Source: an uncultured Oscillospiraceae bacterium
Lineage (GTDB): Bacteria; Bacillota; Clostridia; Oscillospirales; Acutalibacteraceae
DNA length: 11,464 nt
Direction of reading: 5' to 3'
Assembly (NCBI GenBank): GCA_900544515.1
Contig: UQVI01000048.1
Coordinates: 1 to 11,464 of the forward strand
Position numbers and translations under genes: made by a program. The notes under the pieces were generated by a model. The model searched no databases, had not been told where the DNA came from, and saw nothing but the letters and a program-made list of their open reading frames with translations. Within the stretch, counting starts at the first letter, position 1. The number at the start of each line of letters is the position of its first letter. Positions 1 to 6,046 of the stretch are shown here, one piece after another.

Positions 1-46
1 AGATTCGCCTTAGTCTCGTGGGCTCGGAGATGTGTATAAGAGACAG
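1..46 (+). other. Nextera i7-side library adapter (artefact)
   Basis: Synthetic sequence, not genomic DNA. Bases 1-4 (AGAT) match the end of the Illumina P7 oligo. Bases 5-12 (TCGCCTTA) match the N701 index as written in the primer. Bases 13-27 match the read-2 primer part (GTCTCGTGGGCTCGG), and 28-46 are the Tn5 mosaic end ending in AGACAG. Genomic sequence begins at 47. A minus-strand reading frame running into this block ends in LYTSPSPRD, which is simply the translated adapter and should not be annotated. Confidence 0.98.
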
Positions 47-549
47 ATATAAAAACAGATCCTAAAATATGGAAGTATGTCCCTAAGCTTCTTTACATAT
101 ATTTCAAGGATACTCTGCATCTTTTTACGGTTGCAGAGGCTCTTCAGGCTTATGCAGGTTTTCTTGAGGGATATTATGTGAAAAAGATAGATACGGCAGA
201 GGAAGATGTAAAAAAGTTCTGGGACAAAAATGAGCATAAAATCAAGTCCTGGTACGAAAAGGTAAGACGCGATGATGATATTGTCGTTTCAGGCACAACG
301 GATTTCATACTGGATGAAATTATGAAGCGGATGGGAATTAAGAACTATGTGGGCTCATCCATTGACAGAAACACTGGTAAATTCAAGAGGCTGTGCTTTT
401 TAGAGAATAAGGTCAAGATTTTCAGAGAACTGTATCCGGATGCACACATTGATAATTTTTATACGGATTCCATGAATGATAAGGCGATGATGGATATTGC
501 CGATCATGTGTTTTTTGTTACAGGGGACAAGATAGAACAGATTAAATAG
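47..549 (+). CDS. HAD-IB family phosphatase, 5' truncated
   Basis: The frame is open from the adapter junction, so the gene is cut by the library; an apparent GTG start at 178 is internal. The 166 visible codons resemble the HAD superfamily IB (phosphoserine-phosphatase-like) hydrolases of Clostridia, soluble enzymes that dephosphorylate small metabolites through an aspartyl-phosphate. The N-terminal motif I (DxDGT) would lie in the missing ~25-30 residues. Still visible are the helical cap region (about 49-230), motif II around VVSGTTDF (serine or threonine), the motif III lysine in ENKVKIF, and the motif IV acidic loop YTDSMND near the C-terminus, followed by the family-typical ADHVFFVTGDKI. 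It ends 9 bases before the metallophosphoesterase gene, so the two are probably co-transcribed. The substrate cannot be told from the sequence. Confidence 0.85.
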
Positions 550-558
550 GAGAGCCAA

Positions 559-1932
559 ATGACCAAGCTGACCTTTATTGCAGATACACACCATTACAGT
601 AAAACGCTTGGAATAACAGGCAGACAGTATTTTCTGCGTTCAGGCTCTGACCAGAAATGCCTTGCTGAAACGGATGAAATCATTGATGCTGCTTTTGAAA
701 AAATAGCTGTTTCGGATACGGAGGCCGTTTTGATTGCAGGGGATGTTACAAATGACGGTGAAATGGTGTCACATCTTGAATTCCGTGAAAAGCTGTATAA
801 GCTGAAAGAGAAAAAGAGAGTGTATCTGATTACTGCTACACACGACTGGTGCTGTGACGGTAATCCAAGACGTTTTAACGGCAATAGGGTGACCCACGAT
901 GTTGAGGTTATGTCCAGTGACAAGCTTCCTGAATTTTATAAGGATTTCGGACCTGATGCCTCTATAAGTAAGTTTGTTACGCATATCGGAACCTGTTCGT
1001 ATGTGGTTCAGCTTTCCGACAACGTAAGACTGCTGGCACTTAATGATGACAAGAACGATAATAATCACGCCGGTTTTACGGAAGAGCATTTTTGCTGGAT
1101 TGAAAAGCAGATCAAGCAGGCATATGAGGATAACTGTCTTATAATAGGTATGGAGCATCATCTGTTGACTCCGCACATCAGTCCGCTTATAACAGGCGGC
1201 GGAACCTGTGTTGCAGACAGAGAATATGTTGCTTCTCGTCTTGCTGATGCAGGCTTAAGATATATGTTTGTGGGGCATTCGCATATTCAGAGCACTACGG
1301 ATTTCAAATCACAAAAGGGAAATGTGATTACGGAGGTAAATGTCGGATCACTGGTTGGATATCCTGCACCGATTGTAAACGTAACTGTAAATGATGACAA
1401 TACATTATCCTATGAGGTGAAGCATCTGGAACACTTTAACAAAAACGGTGAAAAAACAGATGCACAGGAATTTTTGAAAAATCATACGCTTGCACTTACG
1501 CACAGATTGCTTGATTCACCAAACAGGCAGGAGCTTGCCGACAGATTGACTGCTCTTCAGCTTGACGGAGACAGAATTTCAAAATTTTCAAAAATAATGA
1601 TTCCAGTGTTCAGATTTATAAAAACTGCAGATGTTGAAAAGTTGTATAAAAAATTAAAGCTTTTCAGACCGGCAAAATCCGTTGACAAAAAGCTTGTTGA
1701 AAAATTCAAAAATAAAAGGCTCCTTGAATTCGCGGATGAAATTATGCTTTCTGCTTTTGACGGAAGTATTAAGAAATACAGCAGAGAAGATGATTACTAT
1801 AAGCTTGTTATGTCAGTAGTATCTATACCAAGTAAAATTCTGAAAAATAATAACGATATGAAAAAGCTTATTTTTGCTGTTGATGCAATACTGACAGGCG
1901 GAAAATTTAACAATCAGAAGGATACCATATAA
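559..1932 (+). CDS. Calcineurin-like metallophosphoesterase
   Basis: A 457-residue protein whose first ~245 residues carry the dinuclear-metal phosphoesterase motifs in order: D9-x-H11, GDVTNDGE at 61-68, a degenerate GNHD position reading ATHD at 93-96, the H199/H200 pair in GMEHH, and GHSH at 238-241. Residues ~300-457 form a lysine-rich, mostly helical C-terminal extension of unknown role. No signal peptide or membrane segment is seen, so it is probably cytoplasmic. The start is supported by GGAGAG just upstream and by the 9-base gap from the HAD gene; both neighbours may be phosphomonoesterases in one operon. The family hydrolyses phosphomonoesters or phosphodiesters (nucleotides, UDP-sugars, proteins), and the true substrate is not predictable here. 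The Asn-to-Thr change in the GNHD motif is unusual for the superfamily, but the other ligands are present, so activity is likely retained. No clear terminator follows. Confidence 0.88.
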   Translation: MTKLTFIADTHHYSKTLGITGRQYFLRSGSDQKCLAETDEIIDAAFEKIAVSDTEAVLIAGDVTNDGEMVSHLEFREKLYKLKEKKRVYLITATHDWCCDGNPRRFNGNRVTHDVEVMSSDKLPEFYKDFGPDASISKFVTHIGTCSYVVQLSDNVRLLALNDDKNDNNHAGFTEEHFCWIEKQIKQAYEDNCLIIGMEHHLLTPHISPLITGGGTCVADREYVASRLADAGLRYMFVGHSHIQSTTDFKSQKGNVITEVNVGSLVGYPAPIVNVTVNDDNTLSYEVKHLEHFNKNGEKTDAQEFLKNHTLALTHRLLDSPNRQELADRLTALQLDGDRISKFSKIMIPVFRFIKTADVEKLYKKLKLFRPAKSVDKKLVEKFKNKRLLEFADEIMLSAFDGSIKKYSREDDYYKLVMSVVSIPSKILKNNNDMKKLIFAVDAILTGGKFNNQKDTI

Positions 1933-1970
1933 TCGGATAAATAAATTCATGCAAAACAGGCATAATACAC

Positions 1971-1999
1971 TTGACATTTTTATTACAGTGTGTTACTCT
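1971..1999 (+). promoter_or_regulatory. Candidate sigma-A promoter P1 upstream of murA
   Basis: A perfect -35 box TTGACA (1971-1976), a 17-base spacer and an extended -10, TGT-TACTCT (TG at 1991-1992, -10 at 1994-1999). The -10 hexamer itself is weak (3 of 6 to consensus), but the perfect -35, ideal spacing and TGn extension make it credible. Transcription would begin near 2006 and give murA a leader of about 257 bases that includes the inverted-repeat element at 2052-2149. Confidence 0.6.
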
Positions 2000-2051
2000 T
2001 TTGTTACCATTTGAACATACTATATTTTGGAAAGAAAACGAAAATGAAAAT

Positions 2052-2149
2052 TAAATCACAATATATTGTATCAAAAACAAGCAAAACCTATTGGTTTTGT
2101 ACAATTTAAAGTGGTTACATTTTGGATAAAATGTTATATATGTGATTTA
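2052..2149 (+). other. Nested inverted repeats; candidate structured leader RNA
   Basis: Four complementary pairings nest without conflict. The outer stem is 2052-2066 with 2136-2149 (TAAATCACA, one bulged A, TATAT; 14 pairs). A short stem pairs 2067-2070 with 2100-2103. A perfect 7-pair hairpin joins CAAAACC (2082-2088) to GGTTTTG (2093-2099) with a TATT loop. A second perfect 7-pair hairpin joins ACATTTT (2117-2123) to AAAATGT (2128-2134) with a GGAT loop. On paper this is a three-way junction. It lies downstream of P1 and upstream of the stronger murA promoter. No known riboswitch or T-box motif was recognised. The region is AT-rich, which raises the chance of fortuitous pairing. It could instead be a set of protein-binding palindromes (ACAATATATTGT at 2058-2069 is also a perfect palindrome). 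Confidence 0.4.
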
Positions 2150-2174
2150 TTTTGATGGTGTCTTTTGTTATAAT
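2146..2174 (+). promoter_or_regulatory. Extended -10 promoter P2 for murA
   Basis: A perfect extended -10 element, TGT-TATAAT (2166-2174), with only a weak -35 (TTTATT at 2146-2151, 17-base spacer). Extended -10 promoters tolerate poor -35 boxes, so this is the best candidate for the main murA promoter. The start point would be near 2181 and the leader about 80 bases long. Confidence 0.6.
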
Positions 2175-2262
2175 AGCGTATGCATATTTGATTATGAATT
2201 ACAAACATTATTATCGTGTATTTATATAAAATTCAGAAACCTGCGAGAGAGGTGGACTGTAC

Positions 2263-3549
2263 TTGGAAAACTTTATAATAAGCGGTGGTCACGAGCTCTT
2301 CGGTGAAGTGAACATCAGTGGTGCAAAAAATGCCGCTGTTGCAATTATTCCGGCAGCGCTTCTTTGTGACGATGTTGTCCGCATTGAAAATATTCCCAAT
2401 ATCAGTGATGTAAGTCTTATCATTCAGATTCTTGACCGTATGGGTGCAGGAGTCAAAATGATTAATAAAAATACAATTGAAATTGATTCACGTTCCGTAA
2501 CCTGTCAGGCTGTACCATATGAGCTTGCATCTCATTTCAGAGCAAGCTATTATCTTATCGGTATTATGCTCGGAAGATTTAAAAAGGCAGAGGTGGCAAT
2601 GCCCGGCGGCTGTGATTTTGGTGTGCGACCGATTGATTTGCACATCAAAGGCTTTCAGATGCTTGGTGCGAAGGTAGAGACTGTTAACGGTATGGTGTGT
2701 GCTGATGCAGATAAGCTGGTTGGCGCGTCCATATATATGGACAATGTGTCCGTCGGTGCAACAATGAATGTTATGCTGGCGGCTGTTCTGGCACGTGGTC
2801 TTACAATTATTGAGAATGCGGCAAAAGAGCCGCACATTGTAGATTTGGCGAACTTCCTTAATTCGATGGGAGCAGATGTTCGCGGTGCCGGTACTGATGT
2901 AATAAAGATTCGCGGTGTAGAAAAGCTTCACGGCTGTACCTATTCTATAATTCCCGATCAGATTGAAGCAGGAACATATATGGTTGCTGCTGCTGCCTGC
3001 GGCGGTGATGTTCTTGTTAAAAATGTTATACCAAAGCATCTTGAATCCATAAGTGCCAAGCTTGAGGAGGCAGGTGCCGAAATCATAGAATACGATGACG
3101 CAGTGCGTGTAACACGCTTTAAGCCGCTTACAAAATGCAATGTTAAAACTATGCCGCATCCGGGCTTTCCAACCGATATGCAGCCGCAGATGGCGGTGCT
3201 TTTGTCCGTTGCAAACGGTACAAGCATATTGTCTGAAAGTGTGTGGGACAACCGTTTTCAGTATGTGGGCCAGCTGCTCAGAATGGGTGCTGATATTCAG
3301 GTTGACGGTAAGATTGCCGTTATTGAAGGTGTTAAGGGATTAACAGGTGTTAATGTTAAGGCTACCGACCTTCGTGCAGGTGCTGCAATGATTATTGCAG
3401 GGCTCACAGCAAATGGTGAAACAACGGTTGAGGATATTCAGTATATTGATCGCGGATATGAGGATGTTGTGGAAAAATTCAGCAATCTTGGTGCAGACAT
3501 CAGACGAGTAGAGGTTGTTGAGGCTGATGCTGTTTCTGACGCAGGATAA
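2263..3549 (+). CDS. murA: UDP-N-acetylglucosamine 1-carboxyvinyltransferase
   Basis: Transfers enolpyruvate from phosphoenolpyruvate to UDP-GlcNAc, the first committed step of peptidoglycan synthesis, in the cytoplasm. The 428-residue length and EPSP-synthase fold (two domains of inside-out alpha/beta repeats) fit the family. Visible catalytic residues are K22 in SGAKNAA, R93, C117 in the PGGCDFGVRP loop, R122 and D305 in GFPTDMQ, together with the conserved DLRAGAA segment. Cys117 is the residue alkylated by fosfomycin, so this is a drug-sensitive-type enzyme. The start is TTG, supported by AGAGGTGG ending 8 bases before it, with no in-frame ATG nearby upstream. It stands alone between its own promoter region and a terminator. 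Firmicutes often carry two paralogues (MurA and MurZ/MurA2), and which one this is cannot be decided from the window. Confidence 0.96.
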   Translation: MENFIISGGHELFGEVNISGAKNAAVAIIPAALLCDDVVRIENIPNISDVSLIIQILDRMGAGVKMINKNTIEIDSRSVTCQAVPYELASHFRASYYLIGIMLGRFKKAEVAMPGGCDFGVRPIDLHIKGFQMLGAKVETVNGMVCADADKLVGASIYMDNVSVGATMNVMLAAVLARGLTIIENAAKEPHIVDLANFLNSMGADVRGAGTDVIKIRGVEKLHGCTYSIIPDQIEAGTYMVAAAACGGDVLVKNVIPKHLESISAKLEEAGAEIIEYDDAVRVTRFKPLTKCNVKTMPHPGFPTDMQPQMAVLLSVANGTSILSESVWDNRFQYVGQLLRMGADIQVDGKIAVIEGVKGLTGVNVKATDLRAGAAMIIAGLTANGETTVEDIQYIDRGYEDVVEKFSNLGADIRRVEVVEADAVSDAG

Positions 3550-3568
3550 AGGAATGAATATTCAGTAG

Positions 3569-3600
3569 GGGAGGGTCTCTGTACCCTCCCGTTCATTTTA
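3569..3600 (+). terminator. Intrinsic terminator after murA
   Basis: A GC-rich perfect 8-pair stem, GGGAGGGT (3569-3576) with ACCCTCCC (3583-3590), around a 6-base loop, followed by a moderately T-rich tail (GTTCATTTTA). It lies 20 bases after the murA stop. The weak T-run suggests incomplete termination. No clear promoter is visible in the 44 bases between this hairpin and walJ, so some readthrough into walJ-rlmH is plausible. Confidence 0.8.
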
Positions 3601-3634
3601 GACGATTATTTTATTTGAGTTAATGGAGAAGAAT

Positions 3635-4423
3635 ATGGCGAAGGTATGCCAGCTGTTTTCAGGCAGCAGCGGTAATTCAATATTGATTTCCTCAAAGGGT
3701 CATAATATTCTTGTTGATATCGGCGTGTCTGCTAAAAAATGTGAAAATGCACTTCTTGATATCGGCATAAGTCCTGACAGTATTGATGCTGTTTTCGTTA
3801 CACATGAGCATAGCGATCATAGCAAGGGAATACGAGTCTTTTCTGCCAGGCATAAAATTCCGGTTTTTGCACCGCGTGGCTGCATTGCGGATATGATGCA
3901 GTCCGGTGTGCTTAGTGACAAGGTTGCGGCAGATACAATTGATTACCATATGGAGCTTTGCGGAATCGAGGTTGTAACATTTAAACAGAGCCACGACAGT
4001 GTTGACTGTATCGGCTACAGATTTAATCTGCCTGATGGACGGAGTGTGTCCGTATGTACGGATACAGGCTACATAACTGACAATGCAAGACAGATGCTTA
4101 CAGGAACGGATTTGATTTTCATTGAATCGAATCACGAAACCTCAATGGTTGAGACAGGTCCGTACCCTTATTATCTGAAACAGAGAATCTTAGGTGCTGA
4201 GGGTCACCTTTCAAATTTTGCCTGCGGTGAATACATAAAGGAGCTGGCACAGAGCGGCACAACAAGATTTGTATTATCTCATCTCAGCAGGGAAAATAAT
4301 ATGCCGCACATTGCACGGCAGACGGCATTGGCGGCACTTGATGAAATCGGCTTTGAGGAGAATAAGGATTTCAGGCTTTATGTGTCTGAGCCTGAGAATT
4401 CAAGCGGAGCGATCGTATTATGA
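3635..4423 (+). CDS. walJ: WalJ/YycJ-type metallo-beta-lactamase-fold hydrolase
   Basis: A 262-residue MBL-fold protein of the WalJ (YycJ, VicX) family, a cytoplasmic metal-dependent nuclease-like hydrolase linked in Firmicutes to cell-wall regulation and replication/division coordination. The N-terminus has the family signature FSGSSGNS (8-15). The metal-binding motif is HEHSDH at 57-62, followed by a later SHDS histidine, the CTDTGY aspartate, ESNHE, and LSHLSRENN near the C-terminus. I chose the ATG at 3635 rather than the in-frame ATG at 3623: GGAG at 3625-3628 lies 6 bases before 3635, nothing comparable precedes 3623, and the family normally begins just before this segment. Its stop overlaps the rlmH start by 4 bases (ATGA), so the two are translationally coupled. 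In Bacillus an htrA protease gene lies between walJ and rlmH; here it is absent. Confidence 0.93.
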   Translation: MAKVCQLFSGSSGNSILISSKGHNILVDIGVSAKKCENALLDIGISPDSIDAVFVTHEHSDHSKGIRVFSARHKIPVFAPRGCIADMMQSGVLSDKVAADTIDYHMELCGIEVVTFKQSHDSVDCIGYRFNLPDGRSVSVCTDTGYITDNARQMLTGTDLIFIESNHETSMVETGPYPYYLKQRILGAEGHLSNFACGEYIKELAQSGTTRFVLSHLSRENNMPHIARQTALAALDEIGFEENKDFRLYVSEPENSSGAIVL

Positions 4424-4899
4424 TGAATGTTACTGTGATTGCTGTGGGAAAACTGAAGGAAAGTTTTCTGCGTGATGGCTGTGCCGAATATGTGAAACGG
4501 CTGGGAGCGTATGCAAAAGTAAATATAATTGAAATCAATGAGGAGCGCTGCTCAGATAATCCATCGGACAGTGAGATACAGAATGTAATAAAAAAAGAGG
4601 GAGAAAGAATTTTAAAGAAAATCCCTAAGGGTGCTGCCATAATTCCTCTTTGCATTGAGGGTAAGGAATACGACAGCCGTGACTTTTCCACACTGCTGGA
4701 AAACATAGCCCTTAACAGCTCGCATATATGCTTTGTTATCGGTGGTTCCTTCGGACTTGATGCTGAGGTTAAGGCAATGGGAAAGGTTAAATTATCCTTC
4801 GGCAAAATGACCCTGCCGCACCAGCTTGCAAGAATGGTACTGATGGAACAGGTTTACCGTGCTTTTTCCATATCAAACAATTCAAAATATCATAAATAA
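4420..4899 (+). CDS. rlmH: 23S rRNA (pseudouridine-1915-N3)-methyltransferase RlmH
   Basis: A SPOUT-class (alpha/beta knot) methyltransferase that uses S-adenosylmethionine to methylate pseudouridine 1915 in helix 69 of 23S rRNA on assembled 70S ribosomes; it acts as a homodimer. Its 159 residues equal the usual family length. The N-terminal VIAVGKLKE, the SAM-binding FVIGGSFGLD at 105-114 (GGSFG 108-112) and the trefoil-knot segment LSFGKMTLPHQLARMVLMEQ at 125-144 are all present. The C-terminus ends KYHK where most homologues end PYHK, and the segment before it (SISNNS) is divergent. The functional His158 is kept. Translation probably starts at 4420 within the walJ stop overlap; a second ATG at 4423 is possible. 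A strong terminator follows at once. Confidence 0.96.
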   Translation: MMNVTVIAVGKLKESFLRDGCAEYVKRLGAYAKVNIIEINEERCSDNPSDSEIQNVIKKEGERILKKIPKGAAIIPLCIEGKEYDSRDFSTLLENIALNSSHICFVIGGSFGLDAEVKAMGKVKLSFGKMTLPHQLARMVLMEQVYRAFSISNNSKYHK

Positions 4900-4950
4900 A
4901 AAAACACAGTGGTTTTGAACAATGTCAACACCACTGTGTTTTTTATTTAA
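4898..4950. terminator. Bidirectional intrinsic terminator between rlmH and the zinc-ribbon gene
   Basis: The stem AAAAAACACAGTGGT (left arm, ending 4913) pairs with ACCACTGTGTTTTTT (from 4930). It continues inward through one mismatch to TTGA (4915-4918) with TCAA, around a 6-base loop. The A-tract on the left arm and T-tract on the right arm give a U-run for transcripts in both directions. It therefore ends the walJ-rlmH transcript and the convergent minus-strand gene, whose stop lies 4 bases away. Confidence 0.92.
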
Positions 4951-4953
4951 TGA

Positions 4954-5463
4954 TTAATACATTGCGCCGATTAATGCACCCCAGAATACTACCACAAAGA
5001 TAACTGCGATTGCCCATAAGACAATCGGTAAAACAATTCCGACTGTGCAAAGATTTTTTGCTTTCTTTCTTTTCAGCTCCGTTTCATATCTAAACTGATT
5101 TGACAAGGGTACTTCGTTTAATTTGCTGATTCCGATACATCCAAATACAATGCCGAGAATAGGAATAAACAGACCTGCGATAATCGCAATAATTCCCATT
5201 GTACGTGCTTCCTCAATTTTTGAACTGATCATATACTCAAATGCCTGAGGAGAAAACGGTTGGTTATATGGATTGTTGTATTGGTTGTTGTACTGATTAT
5301 ACTGAGCGTTCGGCTGCTGATAGGTTTGCTGTGTGCTTTGCTGTGTGTTCTGATTGTCAGAGCCAAAGGGTTGCTGGGTATAAGTCTGGTTAACAGGCTC
5401 ACCGCAATGCTCACAATAATAAACTCCGTCAGGAATAAGCTGACCGCATTTGTTACAAATCAT
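4954..5463 (-). CDS. Zinc-ribbon protein with Q/N-rich linker and two membrane segments
   Basis: A 169-residue membrane protein. Residues 3-20 form a zinc ribbon (C3xxC6, C17xxC20). Residues 25-72 are a low-complexity linker rich in Gln, Asn, Tyr and Pro with repeated YNQYNN-like units. Two hydrophobic segments follow at about 89-112 and 139-167, separated by a basic loop (ELKRKKAK). The layout resembles the abundant zinc-ribbon/DUF4190-type small membrane proteins of Firmicutes, whose function is unknown. Longer in-frame starts exist (to 5547), but a strong promoter places transcription start near 5488, inside that extension. The ATG at 5463 is preceded at 6 bases by AAGAGAG, so I start there; 5469 and 5481 are less likely alternatives. 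It is monocistronic between its promoter and the shared terminator. It appears to be a host gene lying between rlmH and the phage module. Confidence 0.8.
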   Translation of the reverse strand: MICNKCGQLIPDGVYYCEHCGEPVNQTYTQQPFGSDNQNTQQSTQQTYQQPNAQYNQYNNQYNNPYNQPFSPQAFEYMISSKIEEARTMGIIAIIAGLFIPILGIVFGCIGISKLNEVPLSNQFRYETELKRKKAKNLCTVGIVLPIVLWAIAVIFVVVFWGALIGAMY

Positions 5464-5494
5464 ATTCATCTCTCTTTTCATATTTACTAATTCT

Positions 5495-5523
5495 ATTCTA
5501 TCAAATGAAAGGCTTATAGTCAA
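5495..5523 (-). promoter_or_regulatory. Strong sigma-A promoter of the zinc-ribbon gene
   Basis: Read on the minus strand: -35 TTGACT (plus-strand 5518-5523), a 17-base spacer, and -10 TAGAAT (5495-5500) preceded by TGA, an extended -10. Five of six bases match consensus in each box. Predicted start is near 5488, giving a leader of about 25 bases before the ATG at 5463. It also fixes the gene start, since longer frames begin upstream of it. Confidence 0.85.
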
Positions 5524-5603
5524 TATAGCAAAAAGCTGAATAATCAAAAGGAAAAATTTTTATTTTATTGCTTTTTTAGGAAAATATAGTACTTTGACCG
5601 CAT

Positions 5604-5643
5604 AAATCGTCCTGTACGCTCCATTGGTGCAGGACGATTTTTT
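5604..5643 (+). terminator. Strong rightward terminator upstream of the phage module
   Basis: AAATCGTCCTG (5604-5614) pairs perfectly with CAGGACGATTT (5630-5640). Three more pairs (TAC with GTG) close the inner end, and the right arm runs into six T residues (5638-5643). The polarity is rightward, yet no plus-strand gene lies between here and the already-terminated rlmH. It may insulate the phage genes from host readthrough, or act as an attenuator for a short transcript starting just upstream; TATAGT at 5585-5590 is a possible -10, with no good -35. The rest of 5524-5710 shows only AT-rich sequence and the terS ribosome binding site. Confidence 0.82.
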
Positions 5644-5710
5644 GTTCTGCAAAATTTATCGGACAGGAAATAAGGTTGAATCGGATTTTATTTTCTGAAG
5701 GGAGGATGAA

Positions 5711-6046
5711 ATGTCTGGAAGAAAAAAGGTTACGCAGAAAAAGGTGATTGACGGCTTAAGCCGACTTGCATTCGGTGATATTCAGGATTCGGTAAAGCTC
5801 CTTTTTGAGTCAGAGGAAAATATACTTGAATCTCTGCCGACGCTTGATTTGTTTAATATCAGTGAAATAAAGCGTCAAAAGGGCGGAGGTATGGAAATCA
5901 AATTTTTTGATAGAATAAAGGCACTTGAAAAGCTGAGAGAAATCATCGGCTCTGATGAAAAGCACACGGCAGTTTCATTTTATGAAGCACTGGAGAGAAG
6001 TGCAGGCAGCATGAGGGAAGGGTATAAGGAAGAGAATTATGACTAA
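5711..6046 (+). CDS. Small terminase subunit-like protein, no N-terminal HTH visible
   Basis: A 111-residue protein at the head of the packaging operon. Its sequence matches, from memory, the central and C-terminal part of Terminase_2-type small subunits: the helix VTQKKVIDGLSRLAFGD, then the strand pair around ISEIKRQKGGGMEIKFFD, then IKALEKLREIIG, the segment involved in oligomer assembly. Family members usually run ~150-180 residues and begin with a helix-turn-helix that binds the pac or cos site; none is present. The frame upstream is closed by TGA at 5696-5698, and GGGAGG 5 bases before the ATG fixes the start, so the short form is the real gene rather than a missed start. It overlaps terL by 8 bases. 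In phages TerS selects the DNA and regulates TerL; without the HTH, sequence-specific recognition may be lost. Confidence 0.82.
   Translation: MSGRKKVTQKKVIDGLSRLAFGDIQDSVKLLFESEENILESLPTLDLFNISEIKRQKGGGMEIKFFDRIKALEKLREIIGSDEKHTAVSFYEALERSAGSMREGYKEENYD

Noticed and set aside
10..237. Minus-strand open frame of 75 residues at the left edge
   Set aside because: Its C-terminus (LYTSPSPRD) is translated Nextera adapter and it runs antisense to the HAD phosphatase frame; an artefact.
178..549. GTG at 178 as the start of the first gene
   Set aside because: The frame is open and family-like all the way to the adapter junction at 47, so 178 is an internal valine.
2488..3159. Long minus-strand open frame (223 residues) inside murA
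   Set aside because: Antisense shadow of a clearly conserved murA; Cys/His/Ile-rich composition typical of reverse frames, with no ribosome binding site or family match.
3623..3637. Upstream ATG at 3623 as the walJ start
   Set aside because: Its own bases form the Shine-Dalgarno (GGAG) for the ATG at 3635, and it has no ribosome binding site itself.
4870..4900. The 3' end of rlmH as an SCC-type attachment site
   Set aside because: SCCmec uses the rlmH 3' end in staphylococci and the YHK codons look similar, but those residues are conserved in all RlmH proteins. The phage-like genes begin about 800 bases further on, and no second copy or recombinase is seen.
5260..5490. Plus-strand frame that looks like a hydrophobic membrane protein
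   Set aside because: The hydrophobic run is the reverse complement of the Q/N-rich codons of the zinc-ribbon gene; it has no ribosome binding site.
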